Source: Gloeocapsa sp. PCC 73106
GTDB lineage: Bacteria; Cyanobacteriota; Cyanobacteriia; Cyanobacteriales; Gloeocapsaceae
Direction: 5' to 3'
DNA length: 57,991 nucleotides
NCBI RefSeq assembly: GCF_000332035.1
Contig: NZ_ALVY01000217.1
Location: 1-57,991, forward strand
Part shown: one piece after another, positions 35,519 through 44,032 of the stretch
Numbering within the stretch: position 1 is the first letter of the stretch
How the letters are laid out: each line of letters starts with the position of its first letter
The notes under the pieces: model-generated
What the model was told of the DNA's origin: nothing
The model's input: only the letters and a program-made list of their open reading frames with translations
The model's database searches: none
Program-made: the position numbers and the translations under genes

Positions 35519-36406
35519 ATGACGACTGAATTTATTCCTGAGCAAAAGTTAGAAAAATTGAAGTGGCAATGGCGATCGCACTCCATTACCTATACGGTAC
35601 AAGGATTGGGACAACCACTAGTATTGATACATGGTTTTGGTGCTTGTTTAGGTCACTGGCGTAAAAATATCCCCGTTTTAGCATCTGCAGGTTATCGTGT
35701 TTTTGCTTTGGATTTACTGGGGTTTGGGGAGTCAGATAAACCCACTTTAGATTATAGTTTAGAACTGTGGCAAGAATTAATTAGAGACTTTTACCACGCT
35801 CACATTCAAGAACCGACGATTTTTATCGGAAACTCTATCGGTGGATTACTAACCCTGATGCTGATGAGTGAGCATCCTGAGATGACGAAGGGGGGAGTAA
35901 TTATCAACGCAGCGGGGGGACTAAACCATCGTCCCGACGAGTTAAGCTTCCCTCTGGGTGTCATTATGGGGTTATTTACCAAGGTGGTCAGTTCATCTGT
36001 GACGGGTGAATTTGTCTTCCAAAGAGTGCGCGCTAAACATCGCATTCGCGAAACGCTATACCAAGTTTATCGAGATCGCGCCGCGGTAACGGATGAATTG
36101 GTAGATATGCTCTATCAACCATCTTGTGATCCGGGAGCGCAAAAAGTGTTTGCGTCGGTGTTAACCGCACCCCCTGGGCCCAAACCCAGCAGTTTATTAC
36201 CTCAGATACAACAACCTTTATTGGTATTGTGGGGAGAAGCGGATCCCTGGACACCGATTCAAGGAGCAAAAATTTATCAACAGAGAGCGGAAACACAAAT
36301 GAATACAGAATTTTATGCGATCGCCAACGCAGGTCATTGTCCCCACGATGAAAACCCCACCATAGTTAACGAGTTGATCCTCAAATGGTTAGAAAAGTTT
36401 AGATGA
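35519..36406 (+). CDS. alpha/beta-fold hydrolase
   Basis: From ATG at 35519 the product is 295 residues; TTG at 35486 would add 11 and is less likely. It has the oxyanion strand LVLIHGFGACLGHW, the nucleophile elbow GNSIGGL (Ser), the acid LWGEADPWTP (Asp) and the final His in NAGHCPHDENP. It thus has a complete Ser-Asp-His triad. The HGFGACLGHWRKNIP segment and general layout resemble the cyanobacterial/plant pheophytinase-like and dephytylase-like esterases, so a chlorophyll-ester substrate is possible but unproven. It is the first gene of a four-gene run with overlapping ends; the next ATG overlaps its stop by four bases. Confidence 0.88.
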   Translation: MTTEFIPEQKLEKLKWQWRSHSITYTVQGLGQPLVLIHGFGACLGHWRKNIPVLASAGYRVFALDLLGFGESDKPTLDYSLELWQELIRDFYHAHIQEPTIFIGNSIGGLLTLMLMSEHPEMTKGGVIINAAGGLNHRPDELSFPLGVIMGLFTKVVSSSVTGEFVFQRVRAKHRIRETLYQVYRDRAAVTDELVDMLYQPSCDPGAQKVFASVLTAPPGPKPSSLLPQIQQPLLVLWGEADPWTPIQGAKIYQQRAETQMNTEFYAIANAGHCPHDENPTIVNELILKWLEKFR

Positions 36407-37923
36407 TAGAACAAATTATAGTTACAGCCGAGCAAATGCGTCGCATTGAAGAGCTGATGTTTGCTCAGGGGATGCCAGTAGCGGCTTTAATGGAGAAGGC
36501 AGCTTTACTAGTATCTTATAGTATTCAACAACTCTATCCTTTGGGTGAGTTCGGTCGGGTGGGAATTTTAGTAGGTCCCGGTCATAATGGAGGGGATGCT
36601 TTAGTAGTAGCCCGTGAGTTGCATCTACAGGGTTACCAAGTTATACTCTATCGTCCTTTTGAAAGGGTTAAAGAGTTAACCGAACAACATTGGCGCTACG
36701 CGTTAAATCTGCTCAATATTCCCGTAGCTAAACATCTCATTGAGTTGCAAGATACCGATTTTCTAATAGATGGTTGGTTCGGTTTTGGTTTAAAGCGTAC
36801 AATTGAAGCAGAATTAGCCCAGAGTATTGATATTATTAACCAGTGGTCTCAACCAGTAGTAAGTATTGATTTACCTACGGGAATCGAGACAGACACGGGG
36901 GAAGTCCTAGGAAAGGCGATTAAAGCGACTCATACCCTGTGTTTGGGTTTATGGAAACAGGGGTTATTTCAAGATATAGCTTTGGAATATCTGGGTAAAA
37001 CCGTCAGGATTGATTTTGGTATCCCGGTGAAGGTAGTAGAAGAAGCTCTAGCTGAGGAACCTTTGACAAGAAGAATAGACACTACTATAGCAAGAGAAAC
37101 GCTTCCTTTACCTCGTCGGGTATTAACGCATAAATATCAACAGGGTCATTTACTGCTCATATGTGGTTCTTTGCGCTACGCGGGTGCTGCGATATTGACG
37201 GGCCTTGGAGCGATCGCTACGGGTGTGGGAATGCTGTCTATCGCTGTACCAGAATCGTTAAAAAACATACTTATTGGTACTTTACCCTCGGCTTTAATTA
37301 TTGGTTGTCCAGAAACGGAGAATGGGGCAATTTCTTTAGTACCAGTAGATTTGAGTGATTATCAGGCGATCGCCTGTGGACCGGGTTTAACTCTAGAGGC
37401 GGACTCTGTAGTAGAATCAGTAATAGAGGCACCCTGTCCTTTGATTCTGGACGCAGATGGATTAAATATTCTCGCCCAAAAACAACTGATTACCTCAATC
37501 TCTCAGCGTCAGCAACCGACAATCATGACACCTCATCTGGGTGAGTTTAAACGACTATTTTCGGAAATCGAGTTTAGCGATCGCTTTAAGGCTGTGAGAC
37601 AAGCCGCGAGACAGAGTAATAGTATTATCCTACTTAAGGGAGCAAGAACAGCCGTAAGTGCCCCCGAGGGAGAGACTTACCTGGTGGGAGAGAGTACCCC
37701 CGCTTTAGCTAGAGGTGGAAGTGGCGATGTTTTGACGGGTTTAGTTGGTGGGTTAGTTGCGTCAAATGTTGCTCAACAAAGTCTAGCTAGATTAGTCGCT
37801 ACTGGTGCTTGGTGGCACAGTCAAGGAGCCATTTTAGCCGCTAGTGAGAAAACCGAATTAGGGGTTGATGCTTTCACCCTATCTCAGTATTTGTGTCCTT
37901 TTTTGGCTAGTTTAAACCCATGA
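36403..37923 (+). CDS. nnr: bifunctional NAD(P)H-hydrate repair enzyme (epimerase plus ADP-dependent dehydratase)
   Basis: This 506-residue enzyme repairs damaged NAD(P)H hydrates. The N-terminal YjeF epimerase domain (about 1-215) has VGPGHNGGDALVVARELH, IDGWFGFGL and VVSIDLPTGIETDTG. The C-terminal ribokinase-like dehydratase domain shows HKYQQGHLLLICGS, LILDADGLNILA, TPHLGEFKRLF and ARGGSGDVLTGLVGGL, with the catalytic Asp in GSGD. The two domains are fused as in E. coli. It overlaps genes on both sides by four bases. Confidence 0.95.
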   Translation: MIEQIIVTAEQMRRIEELMFAQGMPVAALMEKAALLVSYSIQQLYPLGEFGRVGILVGPGHNGGDALVVARELHLQGYQVILYRPFERVKELTEQHWRYALNLLNIPVAKHLIELQDTDFLIDGWFGFGLKRTIEAELAQSIDIINQWSQPVVSIDLPTGIETDTGEVLGKAIKATHTLCLGLWKQGLFQDIALEYLGKTVRIDFGIPVKVVEEALAEEPLTRRIDTTIARETLPLPRRVLTHKYQQGHLLLICGSLRYAGAAILTGLGAIATGVGMLSIAVPESLKNILIGTLPSALIIGCPETENGAISLVPVDLSDYQAIACGPGLTLEADSVVESVIEAPCPLILDADGLNILAQKQLITSISQRQQPTIMTPHLGEFKRLFSEIEFSDRFKAVRQAARQSNSIILLKGARTAVSAPEGETYLVGESTPALARGGSGDVLTGLVGGLVASNVAQQSLARLVATGAWWHSQGAILAASEKTELGVDAFTLSQYLCPFLASLNP

Positions 37924-38519
37924 TTATTACCTATCCTATCGTCGAAACTTTTCATTCTCTCCAGGGTGAAGGATATTGGACTGGTGTTAGTGCTTTTTTT
38001 ATCCGACTGGGGGGATGTGATGTTCACTGTCCATGGTGCGATCAAAAAGAGTCTTGGAGTCAATCTAATCATCCTCGCTTGTCATGTCAAGTCTTATCTA
38101 AACAGGTGATAGAAACGCAACCTTCGATTATTATTATCACCGGTGGAGAACCTTTGATGCACGATTTGGGACCTCTAACGCAGGAATTAAGTGCTACGGA
38201 GATACCTATACATCTAGAAACCTCTGGTGCTTACCCTTTGAGTGGTCGATTTGACTGGATTACTTTTTCCCCTAAACCCTATAAATTACCCGATGAAAGT
38301 ATTTACCCTTTAGTTAAAGAACTAAAAGTGGTCATCTCTACTCCAGAAGATTTAGAATGGGCAGAAATTCACGCTCATAAAGTCCCTCCTGGAGCGATTA
38401 AATATCTACAACCGGAATGGTATAGCAAAAAAACTCAGAAACTAGTCTACAATCACGTCCTGAAACATCCCCAGTGGCGAGTCAGTTTGCAAACCCATAA
38501 GTTCATAGGAGTAAGATAG
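37920..38519 (+). CDS. queE: 7-carboxy-7-deazaguanine synthase (radical SAM)
   Basis: QueE converts 6-carboxy-tetrahydropterin to 7-carboxy-7-deazaguanine in preQ0/queuosine synthesis. The 199-residue product has the radical-SAM cluster motif C33-x3-C37-x2-C40 ([16 protein letters not shown]) and the GGEPLMH motif that contacts SAM. Its first residues ([13 protein letters not shown]) are family typical. The ATG overlaps the nnr stop, and queC begins on the last base of its stop codon. Confidence 0.94.
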   Translation: MIITYPIVETFHSLQGEGYWTGVSAFFIRLGGCDVHCPWCDQKESWSQSNHPRLSCQVLSKQVIETQPSIIIITGGEPLMHDLGPLTQELSATEIPIHLETSGAYPLSGRFDWITFSPKPYKLPDESIYPLVKELKVVISTPEDLEWAEIHAHKVPPGAIKYLQPEWYSKKTQKLVYNHVLKHPQWRVSLQTHKFIGVR

Positions 38520-39190
38520 TGCGTCAAGCTGTAGTATTATTGTCCGGGGGTTTAGACTCCGCTACCACAACGGCGATCGCTCTTAAAGATGGCTACCAGG
38601 TCATCGCTTTGTCTTTTCGCTATGGACAACGTCACGAGAGGGAGTTAAAAGCTGCGGTAAAAATCGCCCAAACCCTCGGTATTCAAGAACACTATATCAT
38701 CGATGTGAACCTCGCTCAGTGGGGTGGTTCCTCTTTAACTGATGTTCATCTAGCTTTACCTCAAGAGGGAGTTAAACCCGGAATTATTCCTTCAACCTAT
38801 GTACCGGGGAGAAATACCGTATTTATCTCTATTGCTTTGTCTCTAGCTGAAGCTAAGCAAGCTGAAGCTATCTATCTGGGTATCAATGCTGTAGATTATT
38901 CTGGCTATCCTGATTGTCGTCCGGAATATTTAGAAGCTTATCAAAAGTTGGCGAATCTCTCTTCTAAAGCGGGAATCGAGGGGAAAGCTCCTCAATTGAT
39001 CGCTCCTTTGGTACACCTAACTAAGGTAGATATCGTCAAGAGTGCGATCGCTCTTGGGGTACCCATTGAGGATACTTGGTCTTGTTATCTAGGGGGAGAT
39101 ACTCCCTGTGGACTCTGTGACTCTTGTCGTATTCGCGATCAGGCTTTAATCGCTGCAGGATATCCCTATTTGGCTAGTAGTAAGGTGTGA
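38519..39190 (+). CDS. queC: 7-cyano-7-deazaguanine synthase
   Basis: QueC turns 7-carboxy-7-deazaguanine into preQ0 using ATP and ammonia. The 223-residue product has the PP-loop LSGGLDSAT (S9-S14) near the start, the [15 protein letters not shown] segment, and a four-Cys zinc site near the end ([15 protein letters not shown]). The start is GTG at 38519, sharing one base with the queE stop, so the pair is translationally coupled. QueD and QueF are not in the window. Confidence 0.96.
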   Translation: MRQAVVLLSGGLDSATTTAIALKDGYQVIALSFRYGQRHERELKAAVKIAQTLGIQEHYIIDVNLAQWGGSSLTDVHLALPQEGVKPGIIPSTYVPGRNTVFISIALSLAEAKQAEAIYLGINAVDYSGYPDCRPEYLEAYQKLANLSSKAGIEGKAPQLIAPLVHLTKVDIVKSAIALGVPIEDTWSCYLGGDTPCGLCDSCRIRDQALIAAGYPYLASSKV

Positions 39191-39239
39191 TATTAAGTTC
39201 CGGTAAATAATTATTTTGGATACCAATTATCATCAAGAA

Positions 39240-39550
39240 TTTGCTCAAGGGAAAATGGACAATGTTTAAATATTAAAACTTTTTGGCTACCAATTGTTCA
39301 AAAAATTATTAATAGCATTTTTCTTCAAGAATCGACAATAATTCTAACAATTGATAGAACAAGCTGGGCACACATTAATTGTTTTTTACTAGGAGTTATT
39401 TATCAAAAGAGAGTTCTTCCTGTTTATTGGATAATGTTAAATAAAAAAGGAAGTAGTAATTTATCTGAACAGAAACAATTGTTAGAGCCAGTGCTAAATA
39501 TCTTAAACAATTATAACTTTACTCTTAATTTCATTGGCAAGGTTTTATAG
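39240..39550 (+). mobile_element. fragment of an IS4-like DDE transposase
   Basis: A frame open from before 39251 to TAG at 39548-39550 reads FWLPIVQKIINSIF, LTIDRTSWAHINCF and LLGVIYQKRVLPVYW, then KKGSSNLSEQKQLLEPVL. The T-I-D-R-T Asp is the first catalytic residue of the IS4-type DDE fold. The expected V-x-L-x-D-R-E-F continuation is missing and replaced by FIGKVL and a stop. The N-terminus is also out of frame (TNYHQEFAQGK in a neighbouring frame). It is a dead remnant about 100 codons long with no visible inverted repeats. Confidence 0.75.
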
Positions 39551-40042
39551 TTAATAAGGTTGGATTTTTAAAATTGCAGGCTTTCTTGGATTAGGGTGTT
39601 TAGGTTGCCCGCCTTTAGTTTTTCCCAAGCAGTAAAGTTGGTAATTATGGGATTTTAGTAAGTTAGTAACAGCTTGGTCCCTTTTTTGCAGAGTTCTACT
39701 TTGTAGGGTTCCGTCATTCCCCCATGCGCAAATAATGCGATCTGCTTTGCGGCACAGAGATAGTAAAAAGCGATCATTCTGAGGACCCACTGGTTGTGCA
39801 AATGATTTTAAAATTGTAGGTTTAGGACTGCAATAAGCAAAAAGATTACCTACCCATAAAGATCCATAGTGATGTTGTTGGGCAATCGCCATGCACTTTT
39901 TAATAGTCGGGTCATCTTTATTGGCATCTGCAGTGCTAGGATTGAGCATGATAAAGCCTAAAGCTGGTAAGCTTTTATCCCAGCACCGCCAGAGAAGATA
40001 GCGATAATTACCGGTTGAGTCGAATTTAGCGCCTTTAATCAT
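39551..40042 (-). CDS. DUF1643 family protein
   Basis: The 163-residue product carries the DUF1643 core: YRYLLWRCWDKSLPALGFIMLNPSTADANKDDPTIKKC, VGNLFAYCSPKP, ICAWGNDG and LGKTKGGQPKHPNPRK near the end. The family is found mainly in mobile or phage-linked DNA and has no established biochemical role. Its stop codon directly abuts the stop of the transposase fragment. A repeat-borne promoter at 40287-40315 points towards it from about 245 bases upstream. Confidence 0.85.
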   Translation of the reverse strand: MIKGAKFDSTGNYRYLLWRCWDKSLPALGFIMLNPSTADANKDDPTIKKCMAIAQQHHYGSLWVGNLFAYCSPKPTILKSFAQPVGPQNDRFLLSLCRKADRIICAWGNDGTLQSRTLQKRDQAVTNLLKSHNYQLYCLGKTKGGQPKHPNPRKPAILKIQPY

Positions 40043-40060
40043 TAGTCATTGTCTAAAGTA

Positions 40061-40078
40061 GGGCTTGCTGAATAAATC
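40061..40078. mobile_element. orphan IS5-like terminal inverted repeat
   Basis: GGGCTTGCTGAATAAATC closely resembles the IS903-group (IS5 family) terminal repeat GGCTTTGTTGAATAAATC. No matching opposite end or intact transposase lies nearby; bases up to about 40250 may be the decayed element. Identification is by motif only. Confidence 0.35.
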
Positions 40079-40258
40079 TAAAACTGAGACAGGAAAAACA
40101 ATAGAAGTAACTCTCCTCTAAAACATCCAAATGAGTGTTTTATCGTCAATCCCTTTAATACTCTTAAGCGCTAATATATCTAAATTTGTCAAGGTCTTGC
40201 TTTGAGGTTTTTGGCGTTATTCTTGCTTCTTTTTTAAACCTGTTTGGAAGTTACTTTT

Positions 40259-40330
40259 AGCGCGCACGGATTTCTATTATAATAAAAGTATAGCAGAAAA
40301 CTTTAGTATTGTCAAGCTGTTTTTCTGCAG
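40259..40330 (-). repeat. promoter-carrying repeat, copy A
   Basis: This matches copy B (41018-41090), in the same orientation, and copy C (49262-49320), inverted. On the reverse strand it contains TTGACA (40310-40315), a 17-base spacer and TATACT (40287-40292), with the shared core GTTTTCTGCTATA. Transcription would run towards the DUF1643 gene. Confidence 0.75.
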
Positions 40331-40365
40331 ATAAGCTTATAAGTTTACGCATTACTCCACCCTTT

Positions 40366-40608
40366 CTATAAATCATAGAAATAGGGATAAAGTTCTGATT
40401 CTGGAATATATTGACTTGCTTGTTTGAAAATCGCGTAGCAGGTTCTAAGATCAAGTTTTCGATGACTGGGAATAGTTAAAGTCTCTTTTCTCTCGGAGAT
40501 GACACGACGCAATTTAATATGACTTCCTCGTTGACTGTGAATAGTAAAGCCAAATTGGGCGAGAATCTTGATAACGTCTTTACCTGATAGTTGTTTCAGT
40601 CTAGGCAT
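40366..40608 (-). CDS. hicA: HicA-type mRNA interferase toxin
   Basis: The 80-residue product is a type II toxin with the dsRBD-like HicA fold. It starts with PRLKQLSGKDVIKILAQFGF, and the catalytic His is in QRGSHIKLRR (H30), followed by LTIPSHRKLDLRT. HicA cleaves mRNA when free of antitoxin. It is slightly longer than the usual ~60-80 residues and looks complete. It follows and overlaps hicB by eight bases; this order (antitoxin first) differs from the E. coli hicAB order and is common in cyanobacteria. Confidence 0.88.
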   Translation of the reverse strand: MPRLKQLSGKDVIKILAQFGFTIHSQRGSHIKLRRVISERKETLTIPSHRKLDLRTCYAIFKQASQYIPESELYPYFYDL

Positions 40609-40837
40609 ATTCTAGCTGTAACTCAAACATAATCTGTAGAGAAGGTTTAGCAACTAGACCAAACTCACTGGGGTCTTCCCCTTCTAAATGTAATGAGACA
40701 GCTTCCTTAAGATTATTAACCACCTCATCTAAGGTATTTCCCTGAGTCACAACCGAAATTTCCACACATTCGGCTACATATCCTTGTTGTTCACCAGAAT
40801 GGATAATTGCCGTAATTTTTGGACTTAGGTTAGCCAT
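40601..40837 (-). CDS. hicB: HicB-type antitoxin
   Basis: The 78-residue product has the partial RNase H-like HicB fold: ITAIIHSGEQQGYVAECVEISVVTQGNTLDEVVNNLKEAV, then SLHLEGEDPSE. It lacks an obvious C-terminal helix-turn-helix or ribbon-helix-helix, so any autoregulation would need another DNA-binding mode. It neutralises the HicA encoded next to it. Promoter repeat copy B lies about 210 bases upstream, in the correct orientation to drive it. Confidence 0.85.
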   Translation of the reverse strand: MANLSPKITAIIHSGEQQGYVAECVEISVVTQGNTLDEVVNNLKEAVSLHLEGEDPSEFGLVAKPSLQIMFELQLEYA

Positions 40838-41017
40838 GATTACTTATATAAAATAAATATTGGAGACTGATTGTAACAAAAATCAAGAAAAGCAGATCCC
40901 TGCAGGATCGCCCCGAAACAGCGATCGCACTTGACCATCAAGACAGTCACTACAAGATCAGCGATCGCACTTTATTTGGTTCGAAAGATTTAAACTTGTT
41001 TGAGGGTTATTTCTAGG

Positions 41018-41090
41018 CGCGCATAGATTTGCACTATACTCAAAATATAGCAGAAAACTTTAGTGTTGTCAAGCTGTTTCTGGAAAAAAA
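41018..41090 (-). repeat. promoter-carrying repeat, copy B (reads towards hicBA)
   Basis: On the reverse strand TTGACA (41067-41072), a 17-base spacer and TATATT (41044-41049) form a near-consensus promoter inside the repeat. The repeat matches copy A strongly across the -35 to -10 region and again at GCGCGC downstream. It directs transcription to hicB. The region between it and hicB (40838-41017) also has two GCGATCGCACTT segments (HIP1) and no gene. Confidence 0.8.
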
Positions 41091-41094
41091 TGGA

Positions 41095-41739
41095 TTATTT
41101 TTCGAGCTCTAACTTAACCCATTCTCTAAAGGCTTTCATAGTCTTATTTCTCCCGTCAGTTTTAATCTGTCGTAAATACTGGGGGATGAATTGCTTAATA
41201 GGTACTTGGGGAAAATGAGGACTAAATTCAACAGAGTGATAAACCCCATCTTCTAAAATCAGAACTTGTAAATTGCCTGCTGCAAATTGCCATAATTCAG
41301 GAACACCTAACTGAACGTAAATATCAGTATGAGTGCGAGAAGTAACATCTATTTCCAAAGCCAAATCCGGAGGTGGATCAAGAGTTAAATTTAAACGTTC
41401 TTTCCCTCTCACTTTAGCTTCATTTTCGATATAAAAGCAGCTATCTGGTTCAATTCCATATTGCATTAATTCATTTTTAAATGTCGTTGAACCCAAAGGA
41501 TAAAACTCTCTTTCCGATAACTCTAATAAAATCTCAATAAAGTTACTGATAAACACTTTAGTGCTTTCATGTTCAGGTAGGGGAGTCATAATTTCTAAAA
41601 TGGGATAAAGATAGGCAATTTTTGAGCCCCGATGTTCTCCCAACTCTTCAAGAACTTGTTCAAATTCTGACCAAGTAATATCCCTTAATAATAGTTTTTG
41701 CCCTGGGGGAATTTCTAAGCGATTTAACTCTAGTAACAT
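41095..41739 (-). CDS. Uma2 family protein (DUF820, PD-(D/E)XK nuclease fold)
   Basis: The 214-residue product follows the cyanobacterial Uma2 pattern. It has WSEFEQVLEELGEHRGSKIAYL, LEIMTPLPEHE and PDLALEIDVTSRTHTDIYVQLGVPELWQF, which carries the D-x(n)-E-x-D/K-like residues of the nuclease fold. These proteins occur in very high copy in cyanobacteria, often in accessory loci; the cellular role is unknown. It lies 18 bases from the small unknown gene upstream. Confidence 0.88.
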   Translation of the reverse strand: MLLELNRLEIPPGQKLLLRDITWSEFEQVLEELGEHRGSKIAYLYPILEIMTPLPEHESTKVFISNFIEILLELSEREFYPLGSTTFKNELMQYGIEPDSCFYIENEAKVRGKERLNLTLDPPPDLALEIDVTSRTHTDIYVQLGVPELWQFAAGNLQVLILEDGVYHSVEFSPHFPQVPIKQFIPQYLRQIKTDGRNKTMKAFREWVKLELEK

Positions 41740-41757
41740 AACGCTTTTTTATCTTCC

Positions 41758-42117
41758 TCAAAAAGGTATCGCATTCATAGCAGTTTTAGCTTTTAACACA
41801 AGAGGGTTTAATCGTTCTGATACCAATGGCCACTCTCCTGTTATCTTCGCATTCAGAGCGATGGCTATTTCTAAACATCCAGCCATCAAGACATATAGAG
41901 GACCATTATTTGTTGTCTCAAGTGTTTGTAATATTTTTTTTACAAAAGTGTTAAAAATAACCGCATCAATCTTATAAGTATCTGCTAGAGAAGCATAAAC
42001 CCCACTCTCCAATCCGAGAACTTTTTCAAGAGCTTTTAGTTGATCAAAGAAAAGATTTCCTACTCGTAAACTGGGAGACCATAGTTCTTTTCCGTTACAT
42101 TCTATAAGAACGCTCAT
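41758..42117 (-). CDS. unknown 119-residue protein
   Basis: I do not recognise the family. The protein is mixed helix/strand, begins MSVLIECNGKELW, and has a Leu-rich middle (FFDQLKALEKVLGLE, FNTFVKKILQTLE). The hydrophobic segment LYVLMAGCLEIAIALNAKI (about 75-93) is more likely a buried helix than a membrane span. It sits 17 bases after murG and 18 bases before the Uma2 gene on the same strand, so co-transcription with either is possible. Confidence 0.55.
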   Translation of the reverse strand: MSVLIECNGKELWSPSLRVGNLFFDQLKALEKVLGLESGVYASLADTYKIDAVIFNTFVKKILQTLETTNNGPLYVLMAGCLEIAIALNAKITGEWPLVSERLNPLVLKAKTAMNAIPF

Positions 42118-42134
42118 TTTTCCATACTCTTAGT

Positions 42135-43202
42135 TTAATTATTTTTTAGTGTTCTTTTTGGAACTATCCCCCTGAGCAAATTAGCTAACTGTTCGGCGCT
42201 ATCTAGTACAGCCAAAGTAGCCGCTCGAGCGGACATTTCCTCAAGTAGCTGGGGCGATCGCAATAACTCCAGCACCTTCTGTTCTAAAATTGCAGCAGTC
42301 AAATCAGATTGAGGCATTAAACAAGCAGCACCAGCTTCAGAAAACACCAGAGCGTTAAGGGTTTGATGATCCTCAGCCGCAAAAGGATAGGGAATCAAAA
42401 TAGAAGGAGTACCCGTAACCGCGAATTCAGTCAAACTACCAGAGCCCGCACGACTGATTACCAAAGTAGCCCTTTGTAATAATCCGGCCATATTATCAAA
42501 AAAAGGTAAAGTCAAATATTGAGGATGTTGTAGACTGTCCCAATCAGGATCTTGATTACCCGTCAAATGAATCACAAAAGCATTCAAAGCCAGCCAAGCA
42601 GGCGCAGCTTGACGTACCAAATCATTAATAGCTAAAGCACCTTGGGAACCACCCATCACCACGATCAGGGGGACCCCTTTAGGAATATATAACTCTAGAA
42701 GTTGAGGAGACAAAAACTGCTCACGCACAGGATTACCCACCCAGACGCTAGGACAATCAGGTAAAAACTGACTAGTTTGAGCAAAGCCCAAAGCCACAGT
42801 ATGACACCAACGACTACATAAGCGAGTTACTTTACCTGGGAAATAGTTAGACTCATGTAAAACTACGGGTATGTTAGCCCAGTAAGAAGCCAAAATAGCT
42901 GGAGCTGAGATATAGCCACCAGTGGTAAAAATTAGCTCAATCTTGCGTTTCTGTAGGATATTTTTAACCTGAACGATAGCGTTGATAAAACGCTGTAAAA
43001 CTAAAAAGGTTTTCAAGCCCAACCCATCTTGGAAACCTTCAACATTGATGCTATGAAAAGTATAACGATCACGAACAAGAGATAGTTCCAGGCGATCATT
43101 AACCCCTAACCACTCAATTTCTACATCTGGAAGTTGTTCAGCCACTGCTAAAGCTGGAAATATATGTCCGCCTGTTCCACTAGCTGCGATTAATAAACGC
43201 AT
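42135..43202 (-). CDS. murG: UDP-GlcNAc: undecaprenyl-PP-MurNAc-pentapeptide GlcNAc transferase
   Basis: MurG makes lipid II at the cytoplasmic face of the membrane. The 355-residue GT-B enzyme has ASGTGGHIFPALAVAE at the N-terminus (lipid I/phosphate loop), FTTGGYISAPAILAS and VVLHESNYFPGKV. The donor-site segments VVMGGSQGALAIND and ISRAGSGSLTEFAVTGTPSILIPYPFAAEDHQ are also present. It is divergent from the NTF2-like gene with 41 bases between the starts. Confidence 0.97.
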   Translation of the reverse strand: MRLLIAASGTGGHIFPALAVAEQLPDVEIEWLGVNDRLELSLVRDRYTFHSINVEGFQDGLGLKTFLVLQRFINAIVQVKNILQKRKIELIFTTGGYISAPAILASYWANIPVVLHESNYFPGKVTRLCSRWCHTVALGFAQTSQFLPDCPSVWVGNPVREQFLSPQLLELYIPKGVPLIVVMGGSQGALAINDLVRQAAPAWLALNAFVIHLTGNQDPDWDSLQHPQYLTLPFFDNMAGLLQRATLVISRAGSGSLTEFAVTGTPSILIPYPFAAEDHQTLNALVFSEAGAACLMPQSDLTAAILEQKVLELLRSPQLLEEMSARAATLAVLDSAEQLANLLRGIVPKRTLKNN

Positions 43203-43243
43203 TTACTTTGATAGAATAACTATAACTATCCAAAGTATAACTG

Positions 43244-44020
43244 ATGGTTCAACTTGAAACGTTCAAAAAATATCTAATACTGCTGTGCTTATCGAGTGCT
43301 GTTAGTATTTTTTCAGCTCATCTAGTCCAAGCCCAAGCAGAGCCACCAGAACTAAGAGAAACCCTCGAAAGCATGGAAATGGCGGCCAACGAGCAAGACT
43401 TAGACAAAATTATGGAGTTTTATAGCCCAGAATTTGCCAATTCCGACGGCTTAAGATACGAATCCATTGCCACAGCCTTAGAGCAACTCTGGCAAAATTA
43501 CCCTCGTCTTAACTACGAGATTCAGCTTGATAGCTGGTCACAAGAAGGCGACACAGTAGTAGCAGAAACTACTACCAAAATCCAAGGAACGCGTCTAGCA
43601 GAAGGAGAAATACAAAAGCTCAACTCCACCATTCGTTCCCGTCAATATTTCCAAGGACAACAACTAATTAGCCAAGAAATCATCTCAGAAGAAACAGATA
43701 TTACTTCAGGTAACCCACCAGAAATAGAAGTAAGCGTACCAAGTCAAGCAAAAACTCGGGAACAGTTTAACTTCGACGTCATCGTACAAAACCCATTAGA
43801 AAATGGTATCCTCTTAGGAGGAGCAATCGAAGAACAAACAAGAAGCGATCGCTATCTCAAACCCAGTAACTTCGAGTTGACCCCCCTAGCCTCCGGAGGC
43901 GTATTTAAAATAGTAACCGCCCCAGGATTACCAGGCTCTTACTGGTTGTCAGCGATAATCATCCAAGGAGACGGAAAAGTAACAGTAACCCGTCGCGTCA
44001 CCGTCGAACCCAACGAATAA
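43244..44020 (+). CDS. exported NTF2-like domain protein
   Basis: The 258-residue product has a clear signal peptide (LILLCLSSAVSIFSAHLVQAQA, cleavage likely after about residue 32). A SnoaL/NTF2-like module follows (LRETLESMEMAANEQDLDKIMEFYSPEFANSDG). A beta-rich second domain (about 160-255) contains PEIEVSVPSQAKTREQFNFDVIVQNP and looks immunoglobulin-like. The combination suggests a periplasmic or thylakoid-lumen binding protein; ligand unknown. Twelve bases separate it from leuC, so they may be co-transcribed, but no functional link is evident. Confidence 0.7.
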   Translation: MVQLETFKKYLILLCLSSAVSIFSAHLVQAQAEPPELRETLESMEMAANEQDLDKIMEFYSPEFANSDGLRYESIATALEQLWQNYPRLNYEIQLDSWSQEGDTVVAETTTKIQGTRLAEGEIQKLNSTIRSRQYFQGQQLISQEIISEETDITSGNPPEIEVSVPSQAKTREQFNFDVIVQNPLENGILLGGAIEEQTRSDRYLKPSNFELTPLASGGVFKIVTAPGLPGSYWLSAIIIQGDGKVTVTRRVTVEPNE

Positions 44021-44032
44021 ACACAAATCATC

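Noticed and set aside
40187-40215. Fourth promoter-repeat copy near TTGTCAAGG at 40187
   Set aside because: The spacing between TTGACA and the nearest TATATT-like box is about eight bases and the repeat core is absent.
40257-40454. 65-residue reverse frame next to hicA
   Set aside because: It overlaps hicA in another frame and reads through the promoter repeat.
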